Source: Virgibacillus sp. AGTR
GTDB lineage: Bacteria > Bacillota > Bacilli > Bacillales > Amphibacillaceae
Reading direction: 5' to 3'
Length of the DNA stretch: 64,000 bases
NCBI RefSeq assembly: GCF_016919725.2
Contig: NZ_JAJERH010000012.1
Location: forward strand, 1-64,000
The position numbers and the translations under genes were made by a program. Shown piece after piece: positions 33,121 through 46,435 of the stretch. The notes below the pieces were generated by a model, which saw only the letters and a list, made by a program, of their open reading frames with translations, did not search any database and had not been told where the DNA came from. Positions within the stretch are counted from its first letter, which is position 1. Each line of letters begins with the position of its first letter.

Positions 33121-33162
33121 AAGCACAGCTGGCGTGACGACGCTATCTGTGCTTTGTTTTTT
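33121..33162 (+). terminator. Terminator after tuf
   Basis: AAGCACAG (33121-33128) pairs with CTGTGCTT (33147-33154), with an inner GCGT-GACG-ACGC stem, followed by TG and seven T. It separates the str genes from the S10 operon. No counterpart of B. subtilis ybaC lies between them. Confidence 0.92.
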
Positions 33163-33349
33163 TATATGATGAACCGTTAAATAGTAAATCTAATAATAAT
33201 GAAATAGATGAATCTTATAATATTTTAAACTGTAATAGCTAGAATTTCTGCGATTTTCCAGTTTTATTTTAGTATAATCCCTTGAAATCACTAGCTAGAA
33301 CACGTATAATACATAGATGTGCAATTCCCTAGAATTTATGTATAAAGGG
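33163..33349. other. AT-rich gap between str genes and S10 operon
   Basis: No gene or family signal seen. Several TATAAT-like hexamers occur; the best-supported promoter is the one at 33350-33378. Confidence 0.4.
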
Positions 33350-33378
33350 TTGCATTGACCAGTTTTTTTCTATATAAT
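33350..33378 (+). promoter_or_regulatory. SigA promoter of the S10 superoperon
   Basis: TTGCAT (33350-33355), 17-bp spacer, TATAAT (33373-33378). Confidence 0.82.
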
Positions 33379-33384
33379 AATAAT

Positions 33385-33818
<434 letters not shown>

Positions 33819-33846
33819 TTTTTGTTTTAAATAGGAGGTGTAACGG

Positions 33847-34476
33847 ATGACGAAAGGAATCTTAGGTCGTAAAATCGGCATGACTCAGCTATTTTCTGAA
33901 ACTGGAGAGTTAATCCCTGTTACAGTTATTCAAGCTGAGCCAAATGTGGTATTGCAAAAAAGAACGTTAGAGAATGATGGTTACGAAGCGCTACAACTCG
34001 GTTTTGCTGATGCGAAGGAATCACGTACTAACAAAGCGGAAAAAGGTCATGCTGAAAAAGCAAACACAACCCCTAAGCGCTACGTTCGTGAAATCCGTAA
34101 CGCAAATCTTGATGAATATGAAGTAGGTCAAGAAATCAGCGTTAATGTTTTTGAAGCTGGAGATAAAATCGATGTAACTGGTACAACAAAAGGGAAAGGA
34201 TTCCAAGGTTCCATTAAGCGTCACAACCAACAACGTGGCCCAATGTCCCATGGATCTCATTACCACAGAAGCCCGGGTTCTCTTGGTGCTGTTGACCCAA
34301 TGCGTGTATTTAAAGGAAGACCACTTCCAGGGCGTATGGGTGGCGATCAAGTAACGATTCAAAACCTAGAAATTGTCAATGTAGATGAAGAACGCAATCT
34401 ACTTTTAGTCAAAGGTAATGTTCCAGGTGCAAAAAAATCATTCGTAAAAATCACGAGTGCAATTAAGGCTAACTAA
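33847..34476 (+). CDS. rplC: 50S ribosomal protein L3
   Basis: 209 aa. Early assembly protein near the peptidyl-transferase centre. The extended loop is present ([26 protein letters not shown]) with the [10 protein letters not shown] segment and the conserved GGDQVT glutamine. AGGAGG before ATG. Confidence 0.97.
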   Translation: MTKGILGRKIGMTQLFSETGELIPVTVIQAEPNVVLQKRTLENDGYEALQLGFADAKESRTNKAEKGHAEKANTTPKRYVREIRNANLDEYEVGQEISVNVFEAGDKIDVTGTTKGKGFQGSIKRHNQQRGPMSHGSHYHRSPGSLGAVDPMRVFKGRPLPGRMGGDQVTIQNLEIVNVDEERNLLLVKGNVPGAKKSFVKITSAIKAN

Positions 34477-34502
34477 TCATACACACGAAGGGAGGATATG
34501 TC

Positions 34503-35126
34503 ATGCCTAAAGTAGCACTATTAAAACAAGACGGTACAAAAGCTGGCGATATGGAATTAAATGATTCTGTATTCGGCATTGAACCAAACACACATGTTTT
34601 ACATGAAGCAGTAGTAATGCAACGTGCGTCTTTACGTCAAGGTACGCATGCGGTAAAAAACCGTTCTGAAGTACGTGGTGGTGGTCGTAAACCATGGCGT
34701 CAAAAAGGAACTGGTCGTGCACGTCAAGGTTCTATTCGTTCTCCACAATGGGTTGGCGGTGGAACTGTATTCGGACCAACACCGCGCAGTTACAGCTACA
34801 AATTACCAAAGAAAGTCCGTCGTCTAGCGCTAAAATCTGCACTATCTTCAAAGGTAAACGAAGATAACCTTGTAGTTTTGGAAAGTATCGTAATGGATAC
34901 TCCAAAAACGAAAGAAATAGTTAAGATGCTAGATGCATTGAATGTTGATACAAAAGCATTGATTGTAGTTTCTGAAAAAGATGAGTCAGTTATCCGCTCA
35001 GCAAACAACTTGCAATCTGTTAATGTTCTAACTGTAGAAGAGCTAAATATTCTAGACTTGCTTGGACATGACAAGCTGATCCTAACGAAGGATGCAGCTG
35101 AAAAAGCAGGGGAGGTGCTTGCATAA
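34503..35126 (+). CDS. rplD: 50S ribosomal protein L4
   Basis: 207 aa. Lines the exit tunnel with its extended loop ([20 protein letters not shown]). GGGAGG before ATG. No sign of the E. coli-type L4 target is claimed. The stop shares one base with the rplW start (TAATG). Confidence 0.97.
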   Translation: MPKVALLKQDGTKAGDMELNDSVFGIEPNTHVLHEAVVMQRASLRQGTHAVKNRSEVRGGGRKPWRQKGTGRARQGSIRSPQWVGGGTVFGPTPRSYSYKLPKKVRRLALKSALSSKVNEDNLVVLESIVMDTPKTKEIVKMLDALNVDTKALIVVSEKDESVIRSANNLQSVNVLTVEELNILDLLGHDKLILTKDAAEKAGEVLA

Positions 35127-35413
35127 TGAAAGATCCACGTGATATTATTAAGCGCCCTGTCATCACTGAGAACTCAGCTGATTTAATGGCAGAAAAGAAA
35201 TACACGTTTGAAGTAAGCCCTAAAGCTAACAAAACAGAAATTAAAAACGCTGTTGAACTAGTTTTTGGAGTAAAAGTAGAAAAAGTAAACACAATGAACT
35301 TAAAAGGTAAATTCAAGCGAATGGGACGTTACGGTGGGTATCGTTCAGACCGCAAAAAAGCTATCGTACAGCTTTCAGAAGATAGTAAAGAACTAGACTT
35401 CTTTGAAGCATAA
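35126..35413 (+). CDS. rplW: 50S ribosomal protein L23
   Basis: 95 aa. Sits at the tunnel exit and docks trigger factor and the signal recognition particle. Starts [24 protein letters not shown] lies within rplD's end; the one-base overlap implies coupled translation. Confidence 0.97.
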   Translation: MKDPRDIIKRPVITENSADLMAEKKYTFEVSPKANKTEIKNAVELVFGVKVEKVNTMNLKGKFKRMGRYGGYRSDRKKAIVQLSEDSKELDFFEA

Positions 35414-35444
35414 CAAAAGAATTTTGTGAAGGAGGGAAAACAAG

Positions 35445-36275
35445 ATGGCGATTAAAAAGTTCAAACCGACGTCAAATGGTAGACGTAATATGTCCGTATC
35501 TGATTTTGCAGAAATCACCACAGATACGCCAGAAAAATCCCTTTTAAGCCCGCTTTACAAACGTGGTGGTCGTAATAATCAAGGGAAATTAACTGTTCGT
35601 CATCAAGGTGGCGGCCATAAGCGTCAATACCGTATCATCGATTTCAAACGTGATAAAGATGGTATACCAGGACGCGTTGCTACTGTTGAATATGATCCGA
35701 ACCGTTCAGCTAATATTGCATTAATTCATTATGCTGATGGTGAAAAACGTTATATTCTAGCACCAAAAGGAATCAAAGTAGGTCAGGAAATTGAATCTGG
35801 CGAAGGTGCTGATATTAAATTAGGAAATGCTCTACCACTAGCAAATATTCCAGTTGGTACGATCATTCACAATGTTGAATTAAAGCCAGGACGCGGCGGA
35901 CAGCTTGCTCGTTCAGCTGGTGCTGAAGCTCAAATCCTTGGACGTGAAGAGAAGTACACATTGGTTCGTTTAGCATCAGGGGAAGTTCGTTTAGTATTAT
36001 CTACTTGTCGTGCTACTGTAGGTCAAGTTGGTAACATCGAACATGAGCTTGTTCGTGTTGGTAAAGCAGGACGTTCTCGTTGGTTAGGCAAGCGCCCAAC
36101 TGTACGTGGATCTGTTATGAACCCGAATGATCACCCACACGGTGGTGGTGAAGGACGTGCGCCAATCGGACGTAAATCACCAATGTCACCTTGGGGTAAA
36201 CCAACCCTTGGATATAAAACACGTAAACGCAACAAGCCGTCTGATAAATATATCGTTCGTAAGCGTAAAAAATAA
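35445..36275 (+). CDS. rplB: 50S ribosomal protein L2
   Basis: 276 aa. Needed for subunit association and peptidyl transfer. The C-terminal loop [15 protein letters not shown] with the functionally essential histidine is intact, as is the [13 protein letters not shown] start. GAAGGAGGG before ATG. Confidence 0.97.
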   Translation: MAIKKFKPTSNGRRNMSVSDFAEITTDTPEKSLLSPLYKRGGRNNQGKLTVRHQGGGHKRQYRIIDFKRDKDGIPGRVATVEYDPNRSANIALIHYADGEKRYILAPKGIKVGQEIESGEGADIKLGNALPLANIPVGTIIHNVELKPGRGGQLARSAGAEAQILGREEKYTLVRLASGEVRLVLSTCRATVGQVGNIEHELVRVGKAGRSRWLGKRPTVRGSVMNPNDHPHGGGEGRAPIGRKSPMSPWGKPTLGYKTRKRNKPSDKYIVRKRKK

Positions 36276-36332
36276 ACGAAAACTGTGGCGGGAAAAATTA
36301 CCCGTCTCTCAAGTGCGAAAGGAGGTTTATCC

Positions 36333-36611
36333 ATGGGTCGCAGTTTGAAAAAAGGACCTTTTGCAGATGACCATCTGATGAAAAAGATTGAAGTTTTAAA
36401 TGAAGGCGATAAAAAACAAGTAGTAAAGACTTGGTCTCGTCGCTCTACTATATTCCCTACTTTTGTCGGACATACGATTGCTGTTTATGACGGACGTAAA
36501 CATGTTCCAGTATATATTACAGAAGACATGGTCGGACACAAATTAGGAGAATTCGCGCCAACACGCACTTACAAAGGGCATGCCGGCGATGATAAGAAAA
36601 CAAAACGCTAA
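36333..36611 (+). CDS. rpsS: 30S ribosomal protein S19
   Basis: 92 aa. Head protein contacting tRNA and S13. ATG at 36333 follows AAAGGAGGT and gives the family start [15 protein letters not shown]; a longer in-frame GTG form at 36285 would include the Shine-Dalgarno. Ends GDDKKTKR. Confidence 0.96.
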   Translation: MGRSLKKGPFADDHLMKKIEVLNEGDKKQVVKTWSRRSTIFPTFVGHTIAVYDGRKHVPVYITEDMVGHKLGEFAPTRTYKGHAGDDKKTKR

Positions 36612-36629
36612 TGAGAGGAGGCACACAAC

Positions 36630-36971
36630 ATGCAAGCTAAAGCCGTTGCGAAATCGGTTCGTATTGCTCCTCGTAAAGTACGTTTAGTCGTTGATCTTAT
36701 TCGAGGAAAAAATGTTGGTGAAGCAATTGCGATTTTACGCCATACACAGCGCGGTGCTTCTCCAGTCGTAGAAAAAGTTTTAAACTCTGCGATCGCTAAT
36801 GCAGAGCATAACTACGAAATGGATACAGACAATCTAGTAGTTTCGGAAGCATTCGTAAACGAAGGTGCTACGTTGAAACGTTTCCGTCCACGTGCACAAG
36901 GACGTGCAAGCAGAATTAACAAGCGCACAAGCCACATCACAGTTGTGGTAACAGAAAAGAAGGAGGGATAG
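36630..36971 (+). CDS. rplV: 50S ribosomal protein L22
   Basis: 113 aa. Beta hairpin lines the exit tunnel at the macrolide constriction. Motifs [18 protein letters not shown] and the [13 protein letters not shown] hairpin. AGAGGAGG before ATG. Three bases separate its stop from rpsC. Confidence 0.97.
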   Translation: MQAKAVAKSVRIAPRKVRLVVDLIRGKNVGEAIAILRHTQRGASPVVEKVLNSAIANAEHNYEMDTDNLVVSEAFVNEGATLKRFRPRAQGRASRINKRTSHITVVVTEKKEG

Positions 36972-36974
36972 TCA

Positions 36975-37616
36975 GTGGGTCAAAAAGTAAATCCAACAGG
37001 TCTTCGCGTCGGTATTATTAAAGACTGGGAGTCTAAATGGTACGCAGGCAAGGACTATGCAGACTTACTACACGAAGATATTAAAATTAGAGAATATCTT
37101 GAAAACCGCTTAAAAATTGCTGCTGTTTCTTCGATCGAAATAGAACGTGCAGCAAACCGCGTGAACATTACGATTCATACTGGTAAACCAGGTATGGTAA
37201 TTGGTAAAGGCGGATCAGAAGTAGAAGCACTACGTAAATCATTGAACAGCCTTACAGGCAAACGAGTTCATATCAATATCGTAGAAATCAAAAAAGTCGA
37301 TATCGATGCAACATTAGTTGCTGAAAATATTGCTCGTCAATTAGAAAACCGTATTTCATTCCGTCGTGCTCAAAAACAAACCATTCAACGTGCAATGCGC
37401 GCTGGAGCAAAAGGGATTAAAACACAAGTATCTGGACGTCTTGGCGGAGCAGATATCGCTCGTGCGGAACATTATAGTGAAGGAACAGTACCACTACACA
37501 CTTTACGTGCTGATATAGACTATGGTACAGCAGAAGCTGATACAACCTATGGTAAATTAGGTGTAAAAGTGTGGATTTACCGTGGAGAAGTCCTTCCAAC
37601 TAAATCAGAAAAATAA
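36975..37616 (+). CDS. rpsC: 30S ribosomal protein S3
   Basis: 213 aa. The KH domain has the [11 protein letters not shown] loop, and the C-terminal domain lies at the mRNA entry tunnel. GTG start after GGAGGG inside the end of rplV, giving [14 protein letters not shown]. Confidence 0.97.
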   Translation: MGQKVNPTGLRVGIIKDWESKWYAGKDYADLLHEDIKIREYLENRLKIAAVSSIEIERAANRVNITIHTGKPGMVIGKGGSEVEALRKSLNSLTGKRVHINIVEIKKVDIDATLVAENIARQLENRISFRRAQKQTIQRAMRAGAKGIKTQVSGRLGGADIARAEHYSEGTVPLHTLRADIDYGTAEADTTYGKLGVKVWIYRGEVLPTKSEK

Positions 37617-38259
<643 letters not shown>

Positions 38260-38286
38260 AAAATTGAAGAGGAGGTTAGCCTCGAT

Positions 38287-38550
38287 ATGACTGAACGTAA
38301 TAATCGTAAAGTATACACAGGCCGTGTTGTTTCCGATAAAATGGATAAAACAATTACTGTTTTAGTTGAAACGTATAAGTTCCACAAGCTATACGGCAAA
38401 CGTGTAAAATACTCTAAAAAGTTAAAAGCACATGATGAAAATAACCAGGCTAAAACTGGTGACATTGTAAGTATCATGGAAACTCGTCCGCTATCAGCTA
38501 CTAAGCGTTTTCGTCTAGTTGAAGTTGTTGAAGAAGCGGTAATTATATAA
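38287..38550 (+). CDS. rpsQ: 30S ribosomal protein S17
   Basis: 87 aa OB-fold protein binding 16S helix 11. Motifs [16 protein letters not shown] and [25 protein letters not shown] before ATG. Confidence 0.97.
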   Translation: MTERNNRKVYTGRVVSDKMDKTITVLVETYKFHKLYGKRVKYSKKLKAHDENNQAKTGDIVSIMETRPLSATKRFRLVEVVEEAVII

Positions 38551-38555
38551 TATAG

Positions 38556-38960
<405 letters not shown>

Positions 38961-38995
38961 GCTAAAAATTAGCCTTGTTAGGAGGTGCGTTAAGC

Positions 38996-39307
38996 ATGCA
39001 TGTAAAAAAAGGTGATAAAGTTAAAGTAATTTCCGGCAAAGACCGTGGAAAAGAAGGTACTATCTTAGAAGCATACCCGAAAAAGGATCGTGTGCTAGTT
39101 GAAGGAATTAATATGATTAAAAAACATGCCAAACCTTCTCAAGAAAACCCGCAGGGCGGTATTCTTAATCAAGAAGCACCAATCCATGTTTCTAACGTAA
39201 TGCCGATAGATCCTAAATCCGGTGAACCAACTCGTGTTGGGCATGAAGTACGTGATGGAAAGAAAGTCCGCATCGCTAAAAAATCCGGTGAAGCATTAGA
39301 TAAATAG
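38996..39307 (+). CDS. rplX: 50S ribosomal protein L24
   Basis: 103 aa. KOW-domain assembly initiator near the tunnel exit: [18 protein letters not shown] at the N terminus. ATG at 38996 after AGGAGGTG; an in-frame upstream start at 38975 precedes that site. Confidence 0.96.
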   Translation: MHVKKGDKVKVISGKDRGKEGTILEAYPKKDRVLVEGINMIKKHAKPSQENPQGGILNQEAPIHVSNVMPIDPKSGEPTRVGHEVRDGKKVRIAKKSGEALDK

Positions 39308-39331
39308 GTTCAGCGAAAGGAGGGCGACATG

Positions 39332-39871
39332 ATGAATCAACTTAAAAATAAATACCAAGATGAAATAGTACCATCTTTGATGAATAAATTTAACTATGAA
39401 TCTGTGATGCAAGTACCAGCAATCGAGAAGATTGTCATCAACATGGGTGTTGGTGATGCAGTACAGAACTCAAAAGCTTTGGATAACGCTGTCGAAGAGC
39501 TTTCATTAATTTCTGGTCAAAAGCCAATGATAACTCGTGCAAAGAAATCTATCGCTGGTTTCCGTCTCCGTGAAGGAATGCCAATCGGTGCTAAAGTAAC
39601 CCTTCGCGGTGAGCGTATGTACGAATTTCTTCAAAAGCTAATTGCAGTATCACTTCCACGTGTACGTGACTTCCGTGGTATTTCTAAAAAAGCTTTTGAT
39701 GGTCGTGGAAACTACACATTAGGTGTTAAAGAACAACTAATTTTCCCAGAAATTAACTATGATAAAGTTAACAAAGTACGTGGTATGGATATTGTTATCG
39801 TAACAAGCTCCAATACTGACGAAGAAGCTCGTGAACTTCTGGCTCAGCTAGGCATGCCTTTCCAAAAGTAA
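39332..39871 (+). CDS. rplE: 50S ribosomal protein L5
   Basis: 179 aa. Binds 5S rRNA and contacts P-site t[28 protein letters not shown] is the conserved loop region. Of two adjacent ATG codons, 39332 sits 7 bases after GGAGGG; 39329 is also possible. Confidence 0.96.
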   Translation: MNQLKNKYQDEIVPSLMNKFNYESVMQVPAIEKIVINMGVGDAVQNSKALDNAVEELSLISGQKPMITRAKKSIAGFRLREGMPIGAKVTLRGERMYEFLQKLIAVSLPRVRDFRGISKKAFDGRGNYTLGVKEQLIFPEINYDKVNKVRGMDIVIVTSSNTDEEARELLAQLGMPFQK

Positions 39872-39901
39872 ACGAAAGAGCTAATACAAGGAGGGAAAAT
39901 A

Positions 39902-40087
39902 GTGGCTAAAAAATCAATGATTGCAAAACAAAAACGTCCACAAAAGTACCAAGTACGTGAATATACACGTTGTGAACGTTGTGGCCGTCCACATTCTGTA
40001 ATCCGTAAATTTAAACTTTGCCGTATTTGTTTCCGTGAACTTGCCTATAAAGGTCAAATTCCTGGTGTCAAAAAAGCAAGCTGGTAA
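39902..40087 (+). CDS. rpsN: 30S ribosomal protein S14 type Z
   Basis: 61 aa, the short zinc-binding form with CERC and CRIC pairs. GTG start after GGAGGG. Head protein of the small subunit. Confidence 0.96.
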   Translation: MAKKSMIAKQKRPQKYQVREYTRCERCGRPHSVIRKFKLCRICFRELAYKGQIPGVKKASW

Positions 40088-40116
40088 ACCCCGATTCGGG
40101 AAGGAGGTAATGATTA

Positions 40117-40515
40117 ATGGTTATGACAGATCCAATCGCAGATATGCTAACTCGTATTCGTAATGCTAACATGGTAAAACATGAAAAGTTAGAGCTTCCG
40201 GCTTCTACAATCAAAAAAGAGATCGCTGATATCTTGAAACGTGAAGGTTTTGTTTCTGACTATGAGCTTGTTGAAGATAACAAGCAAGGCGTTCTGCGTA
40301 TTTTCCTTAAATACGGTACAAACGAAGAGCGAGTTATTACAGGTATAAAACGAATTAGTAAACCAGGTCTACGTGTTTACGCAAAAGCTAATGAGGTACC
40401 ACGTGTACTTAACGGATTAGGTATTGCTATCGTTTCAACTTCTAAAGGAGTGCTTTCAGACAAAGAAGCGCGTTCTCAAGCAGTTGGTGGCGAAGTACTT
40501 GCATATGTCTGGTAA
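40117..40515 (+). CDS. rpsH: 30S ribosomal protein S8
   Basis: 132 aa. Central-domain assembly protein. [18 protein letters not shown] start; the C-terminal RNA-contact motif reads [20 protein letters not shown] before ATG. Confidence 0.97.
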   Translation: MVMTDPIADMLTRIRNANMVKHEKLELPASTIKKEIADILKREGFVSDYELVEDNKQGVLRIFLKYGTNEERVITGIKRISKPGLRVYAKANEVPRVLNGLGIAIVSTSKGVLSDKEARSQAVGGEVLAYVW

Positions 40516-40546
40516 TTGATTATTTAATGATGAGGAGGTGCATGGA

Positions 40547-41083
40547 ATGTCTCGTATAGGACTTAAGCCGATTGAAATTCCCCAAGGTGTAGAAGTTAAA
40601 CTGGAAGGTAATGTTGTTTCAGTTAAAGGACCTAAAGGTGAGTTAACACGAAATCTACATCCAGATATTAAAGTTAATATGGAGGATAATGTGATTACGC
40701 TAGAGCGTCCAAGTGATCACAAAGACCACCGCGCATTACACGGTACTACTCGAAGCCTTATCAACAACATGGTTGAAGGAGTAAGTAAAGGATTTGAGAA
40801 GTCTCTTGAAATTATCGGGGTTGGTTACCGTGCGCAAAAACAAGGTAACAAAGTAGTGATTAACGCTGGTTACTCACATCCTGTTGAATTAGACCCTGTT
40901 GACGGTATCGAAATTGATGTACCAAAAAACACACAAGTTATTGTTAAAGGTATTGATAAAGAGTTGGTTGGAGCGGTTGCTTCTAATATTAGAGCAATTC
41001 GTCCGCCAGAACCGTATAAAGGTAAAGGTATTCGTTACGAAGGTGAATACGTACGTCGTAAAGAAGGTAAAACTGCTAAGTAA
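40547..41083 (+). CDS. rplF: 50S ribosomal protein L6
   Basis: 178 aa, two tandem similar domains near the factor-binding site. C-terminal signature [24 protein letters not shown] at 40547 after GAGGAGGTG; an in-frame GTG at 40538 overlaps that site. Confidence 0.96.
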   Translation: MSRIGLKPIEIPQGVEVKLEGNVVSVKGPKGELTRNLHPDIKVNMEDNVITLERPSDHKDHRALHGTTRSLINNMVEGVSKGFEKSLEIIGVGYRAQKQGNKVVINAGYSHPVELDPVDGIEIDVPKNTQVIVKGIDKELVGAVASNIRAIRPPEPYKGKGIRYEGEYVRRKEGKTAK

Positions 41084-41115
41084 GAATAGTTAGGGAGCAG
41101 AAAGGAGTGACCTAA

Positions 41116-41478
41116 ATGATTACAAAACCTGACAAAAATGTTATACGTAAAAGAAGACATGCACGTGTACGTAAGAGTCTTTTTGGTACACAGGAGCGTC
41201 CTCGTTTAAACGTATATCGTTCAAATAAACACATCTATGTACAATTAATTGATGATCTCAATGGATCTACTGTTGCAAGTGCTTCAACGAAAGATAACGA
41301 AATTAATGTTGAATCTACAAGTAATGTAGAAGCAGCAAAGCAGGTCGGAGAAATGATCGCTAAACGTGCTCAGGATAAAGGTTACAAATCGGTTGTATTT
41401 GATCGCGGAGGCTACCTTTATCATGGTCGTGTGAAGGCTTTAGCAGACGCTGCAAGAGAAGCAGGTCTTGAATTTTAA
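41116..41478 (+). CDS. rplR: 50S ribosomal protein L18
   Basis: 120 aa. Carries 5S rRNA into the large subunit. Arg/Lys-rich N terminus ([17 protein letters not shown]) and the [25 protein letters not shown] end. AAAGGAG before ATG. Confidence 0.97.
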   Translation: MITKPDKNVIRKRRHARVRKSLFGTQERPRLNVYRSNKHIYVQLIDDLNGSTVASASTKDNEINVESTSNVEAAKQVGEMIAKRAQDKGYKSVVFDRGGYLYHGRVKALADAAREAGLEF

Positions 41479-41498
41479 TCGATAAAGGAGGGACATAC

Positions 41499-42002
41499 AT
41501 GAGTAAAAACATTGATCCGAACAAATTAGATCTAGAAGAACGCGTTGTTACGGTCAACCGTGTTGCAAAAGTTGTAAAGGGTGGACGTCGTTTCCGTTTC
41601 GCAGCTCTAGTTGTAGTCGGAGATAAGAATGGTCATGTAGGTTTTGGTACAGGAAAAGCGCAAGAGGTACCAGAAGCAATTAAAAAAGCAGTTGACGATG
41701 CTAAGAAAAATTTAATTACAGTACCGATCGTTGGAACCACAATTCCGCATGAAATTCATGGTCAATTTGGTTCTGGTAATGTATTATTAAAACCAGCTGC
41801 AGAAGGTACAGGAGTTATCTCTGGTGGCCCAGTTCGTGCCATCTTGGAACTTGCTGGTGTAGGTGATATACTAACTAAATCACTAGGTTCAAATACACCA
41901 ATTAATATGATTCGTGCAACATTGAATGGACTAACAAACTTGAAGCGTGCAGAAGACGTAGCAAAACTACGCGGGAAGTCTGTAGAAGAACTGTTAGGAT
42001 AA
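41499..42002 (+). CDS. rpsE: 30S ribosomal protein S5
   Basis: 167 aa. Accuracy and mRNA-entry protein. Double-stranded-RNA-binding-like N domain ([18 protein letters not shown], the spectinomycin-contact loop) and C domain with [19 protein letters not shown] before ATG. Confidence 0.97.
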   Translation: MSKNIDPNKLDLEERVVTVNRVAKVVKGGRRFRFAALVVVGDKNGHVGFGTGKAQEVPEAIKKAVDDAKKNLITVPIVGTTIPHEIHGQFGSGNVLLKPAAEGTGVISGGPVRAILELAGVGDILTKSLGSNTPINMIRATLNGLTNLKRAEDVAKLRGKSVEELLG

Positions 42003-42015
42003 GGAGGGAACTGTT

Positions 42016-42198
42016 ATGTCTAAAAAACTAGAAATCACCCTCACGCGCAGTGTTATTGGTGGAACAGAAGGTCAAAAGAAAACTGTTCAAGCACTAGGAC
42101 TTAAAAAAATTCGTCAATCTGTTGTTCATGAAGATACGCCAGCTCTTCGTGGTATGGTTAATAAAGTATCTCATTTAATAGCGGTTAAAGAAGTTTAA
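42016..42198 (+). CDS. rpmD: 50S ribosomal protein L30
   Basis: 60 aa, the short bacterial L30. Motif [31 protein letters not shown] precedes ATG. Confidence 0.96.
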   Translation: MSKKLEITLTRSVIGGTEGQKKTVQALGLKKIRQSVVHEDTPALRGMVNKVSHLIAVKEV

Positions 42199-42230
42199 AT
42201 ACGAAATTAGCGTAAAGAGGAGGTGCTCGC

Positions 42231-42671
42231 ATGAAACTTCATGAATTGAAGGCTGCAGAAGGTACACGTAAAAATCGTAATCGTGTAGGTCGTGGTATGT
42301 CATCAGGTAACGGTAAAACATCCGGTCGTGGACATAAAGGTCAAAAAGCACGTTCTGGCGGTGGAACTCGTCCGGGCTTTGAAGGTGGTCAAATGCCACT
42401 ATTTCAACGTCTGCCAAAACGAGGATTTACAAACATTCACCGTAAAGAATTTGCAATTGTAAACCTGGATACTTTAAATCGTTTTGAAGACGGCACAGAA
42501 ATTACACCTGAGCTATTACTGGAAGAAGGTGTCGTAAGCAAACTTAAAGCCGGTATTAAAGTACTTGGCAATGGTGCTATCGAAAAGAAACTAACAGTAA
42601 AAGCTCACAAGTTCTCTGCTTCAGCGAAAGAAGCAATAGAGGCAGCGGGCGGTAAAACAGAGGTGATTTAA
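42231..42671 (+). CDS. rplO: 50S ribosomal protein L15
   Basis: 146 aa. The N-terminal glycine/arginine-rich extension ([20 protein letters not shown]) threads into 23S rRNA. GAGGAGGTG before ATG. Overlaps secY by one base. Confidence 0.97.
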   Translation: MKLHELKAAEGTRKNRNRVGRGMSSGNGKTSGRGHKGQKARSGGGTRPGFEGGQMPLFQRLPKRGFTNIHRKEFAIVNLDTLNRFEDGTEITPELLLEEGVVSKLKAGIKVLGNGAIEKKLTVKAHKFSASAKEAIEAAGGKTEVI

Positions 42672-43966
42672 TGTTCCGTACAATCTCCAATTTTATGCGC
42701 GTAGGTGACATTAGGCGGAAAATAATTTTCACATTATTGATGTTGGTTGTCTTCCGTCTAGGCACATTTATTCCTGTGCCATTTACAGATAAGCTAGCAA
42801 TCGATCAATTGATGAACCAGCAAAACGTATTTGGATTTCTGAATACATTTGGTGGGGGAGCCTTACAAAACTTCTCCATTTTTGCCATGGGAATTATGCC
42901 TTATATTACGGCATCAATTATTATGCAATTATTACAGATGGATGTTGTACCCAAATTTGCTGAATGGAAAAAGCAAGGGGATGCAGGCCGAAAGAAATTA
43001 GCGCAGGTTACGCGTTACGGTACGATTGTACTTGCGTTTATCCAAGCAATTGCAATGTCTATTGGCTTTAATGCGATGGCAGGTGGTTTGCTAATTGCTG
43101 ACCCTGGAATAATGAAGTTTCTTGTTATTGCTATTGTGTTAACAAGTGGAACTGCATTCCTGATGTGGTTAGGTGAACAAATCACTGCGAATGGAGTAGG
43201 TAACGGAATTTCCATCATTATTTTTGCAGGTATCGTAGCAGCAGTACCGAATGGAATTAAACAATTATACAGCCAGTATTTTATAAATCCTGGTGATGAT
43301 TTGTTTATTAACATTGTTATTGTTGCCTTAATTGCTTTGGTAGTTGTAGCAGTGACAGTTGGAGTAATTTTCATTCAACAGGCATTGCGAAAAATACCTA
43401 TACAATATGCCAAAAAACTTGTAAATCGCTCTCCAGTTGGCGGGCACTCTACACATTTACCGTTAAAAGTAAATGCTGCTGGGGTAATTCCAGTCATTTT
43501 CGCGATTGCATTTATCATGGCACCTAGTACGGTTGCCAGTTTCTTTGAAGGTAATCAGATTGCAGCAACAATTCAACGTATATTCGATTATACGCAGCCA
43601 ACAGGTATGGTTATTTATGTAGCATTAATTATTGCTTTCACTTATTTCTATACATTTGTTCAAGTGAATCCTGAACAAATGGCTGAGAATTTACAAAAAC
43701 AAGGTGGCTACATTCCGGGCATTCGTCCTGGTAAGAATACGGAAACGTATTTGACAAGAGTCTTATATCGTTTAACATTCGTAGGCGCGCTGTTTTTAGC
43801 AGCTGTATCTGTACTACCAATCGCCCTAGGTGGAATAGCCGATCTACCTGCGTCTATACAAATTGGCGGCACAAGCTTACTTATCGTTGTAGGTGTTGCC
43901 CTGCAAACGATGAAACAATTGGAAAGTCAGTTGGTAAAGCGTCACTACAAAGGGTTTATAAAGTAA
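42671..43966 (+). CDS. secY: Preprotein translocase subunit SecY
   Basis: 431 aa, ten hydrophobic spans forming the Sec channel. GIMPYITASIIMQLLQM near residue 75 contains the signature, and the cytosolic loop between helices 8 and 9 has QGGYIPGIRPGKNTETYL. The one-base overlap with rplO couples its translation to the ribosomal genes. Partner SecE is encoded at 16114. Confidence 0.98.
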   Translation: MFRTISNFMRVGDIRRKIIFTLLMLVVFRLGTFIPVPFTDKLAIDQLMNQQNVFGFLNTFGGGALQNFSIFAMGIMPYITASIIMQLLQMDVVPKFAEWKKQGDAGRKKLAQVTRYGTIVLAFIQAIAMSIGFNAMAGGLLIADPGIMKFLVIAIVLTSGTAFLMWLGEQITANGVGNGISIIIFAGIVAAVPNGIKQLYSQYFINPGDDLFINIVIVALIALVVVAVTVGVIFIQQALRKIPIQYAKKLVNRSPVGGHSTHLPLKVNAAGVIPVIFAIAFIMAPSTVASFFEGNQIAATIQRIFDYTQPTGMVIYVALIIAFTYFYTFVQVNPEQMAENLQKQGGYIPGIRPGKNTETYLTRVLYRLTFVGALFLAAVSVLPIALGGIADLPASIQIGGTSLLIVVGVALQTMKQLESQLVKRHYKGFIK

Positions 43967-44644
<678 letters not shown>

Positions 44645-44911
44645 GCATCTTAACTGTAATTAAGCGCACGAGGGATGCAATTCTAATTGTTAAAAGTTAT
44701 AATTAGTCGAGAGTAACATACGCATAAACGTGTATTACTTCATAATAAAGTGACACAGGATGAAAAGTGAGTAAACCTTTTTCCTATTTTTAGTTGTTCT
44801 AAGGGTGGATAAAGAGTACGAAGAAGTTCGATAATACGTCTTTACCGGACCTTTGGGACATCATCTAAAAGGTAGCCATATAAACTATAGCCTAAGTGAA
44901 GGTGATCGTTG
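44645..44911. other. Intergenic gap where map is usually found
   Basis: 267 bp, no open frame or recognisable remnant of methionine aminopeptidase. Nothing else is evident apart from A/T-rich sequence and a GAAGGTGAT ribosome binding site for the next gene. Confidence 0.5.
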
Positions 44912-45224
44912 TTGAACGAAGATGATTCGATTCCGCTAATAGGTCAAGTTGTTCGTATTATGCAAGGACGTGAAGCGGGTCAATACGCATTAGTAATTAA
45001 AATTATCGATGAAAAGTATGTCTTGCTTGCAGATGGGGAAAAACGTAAATATGATCGACCAAAGAAAAAGAATCTGCATCATATTGAAAGAATGGATTAT
45101 ATTTCTCCAGAAGTCCAAAACAGCCTTCTAGAAACTGGTCGTGTCACAAATGGTAAATTACGATTTGCCATAGCTAAATTTGTCAATGAAGTTGTGACTG
45201 ATTTGAAGAAGGGAGATCAACACG

Positions 45225-45247
<23 letters not shown>
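44912..45247 (+). CDS. KOW-domain ribosomal-type RNA-binding protein (L14e/YbzG-like)
   Basis: About 111 aa. The N-terminal KOW-type fold reads [20 protein letters not shown], like eukaryotic L14e/L27e-type proteins; a second basic patch ([18 protein letters not shown]) suits RNA binding. In Bacillus a similar small gene precedes infA. TTG at 44912 sits at a workable distance from AAGGTGAT; TTG at 44909 is too close. It overlaps infA by 23 bases. Function uncharacterised; a ribosome-associated role is inferred. Confidence 0.82.
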
Positions 45248-45586
<339 letters not shown>

Positions 45587-45609
45587 GAAATTGGAGGTGT
45601 TTGAAAGCT

Positions 45610-45975
45610 ATGGCACGTATTGCAGGTATTGATATTCCACGTGATAAACGTGTAGTTATTTCACTAACCTATATTTATGGTATTGGAAAAAACACTGCAC
45701 AAAATATCCTTAAAGAAGCAGGCGTTTCCGAAGACACACGCGTACGCGACCTTACAGAGGATGAATTAGGAAGAATCCGTAAAGCAACGGACGAATATAC
45801 AATTGAAGGTGACCTTCGTCGTGAAGTATCCCTTAATATTAAACGCCTAATCGAAATCGGCTCTTATCGCGGTATCCGTCATCGTCGTGGGCTTCCTGTT
45901 CGTGGACAGAAAACAAAAAATAATTCACGTACACGTAAAGGACCACGTCGTACGATCGCTAATAAGAAGAAATAA
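45610..45975 (+). CDS. rpsM: 30S ribosomal protein S13
   Basis: 121 aa. Contacts P-site tRNA and bridges to L5. [15 protein letters not shown] start, [15 protein letters not shown] near residue 86. ATG at 45610 is 9 bases past GGAGGTG; an in-frame TTG at 45601 is too close to that site. Confidence 0.97.
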   Translation: MARIAGIDIPRDKRVVISLTYIYGIGKNTAQNILKEAGVSEDTRVRDLTEDELGRIRKATDEYTIEGDLRREVSLNIKRLIEIGSYRGIRHRRGLPVRGQKTKNNSRTRKGPRRTIANKKK

Positions 45976-45994
45976 CGAAAAGGAGGTATAATCT

Positions 45995-46384
45995 ATGGCA
46001 CGTAAAACTAATACACGTAAACGTCGTGTGAAAAAGAATATTGAGTCAGGTATTGCACATATCCGTTCAACGTTCAACAACACAATTGTAACGATTACGG
46101 ACACACAAGGTAACTCTCTTGGATGGAGTTCAGCTGGTGCACTTGGCTTTAAAGGCTCACGTAAATCTACACCTTTTGCTGCACAAATGGCAGCTGAAAC
46201 TGCTGCTAAGTCTGCAATTGACAATGGCATGAAAACACTTGAAGTAACGGTTAAAGGACCTGGAGCTGGCCGTGAAGCAGCTATCCGTTCACTTCAAGCA
46301 GCAGGATTGGAAGTTACTGCAATTAAGGACGTAACTCCAGTTCCTCACAACGGTTGTCGCCCACCAAAACGTCGTCGTGTATAA
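45995..46384 (+). CDS. rpsK: 30S ribosomal protein S11
   Basis: 129 aa. Platform protein near the E-site mRNA. C-terminal [16 protein letters not shown] is the family signature. AAAGGAGG before ATG. The expected rpsD is not next, as usual in Bacillus. Confidence 0.97.
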   Translation: MARKTNTRKRRVKKNIESGIAHIRSTFNNTIVTITDTQGNSLGWSSAGALGFKGSRKSTPFAAQMAAETAAKSAIDNGMKTLEVTVKGPGAGREAAIRSLQAAGLEVTAIKDVTPVPHNGCRPPKRRRV

Positions 46385-46400
46385 TTATACCGTATATAAT

Positions 46401-46429
46401 TTGTCACCCTGTCTATAATGGGTTATGAT
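46401..46429 (+). promoter_or_regulatory. SigA promoter upstream of rpoA
   Basis: TTGTCA (46401-46406), 17-bp spacer, TATGAT (46424-46429). It gives rpoA-rplQ a second transcription start within the superoperon. Confidence 0.65.
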
Positions 46430-46435
46430 AGCTAA

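Noticed and set aside
43015-43374. 119-codon minus-strand frame opposite secY
   Set aside because: Hydrophobic only because it mirrors a membrane protein; no start signal.
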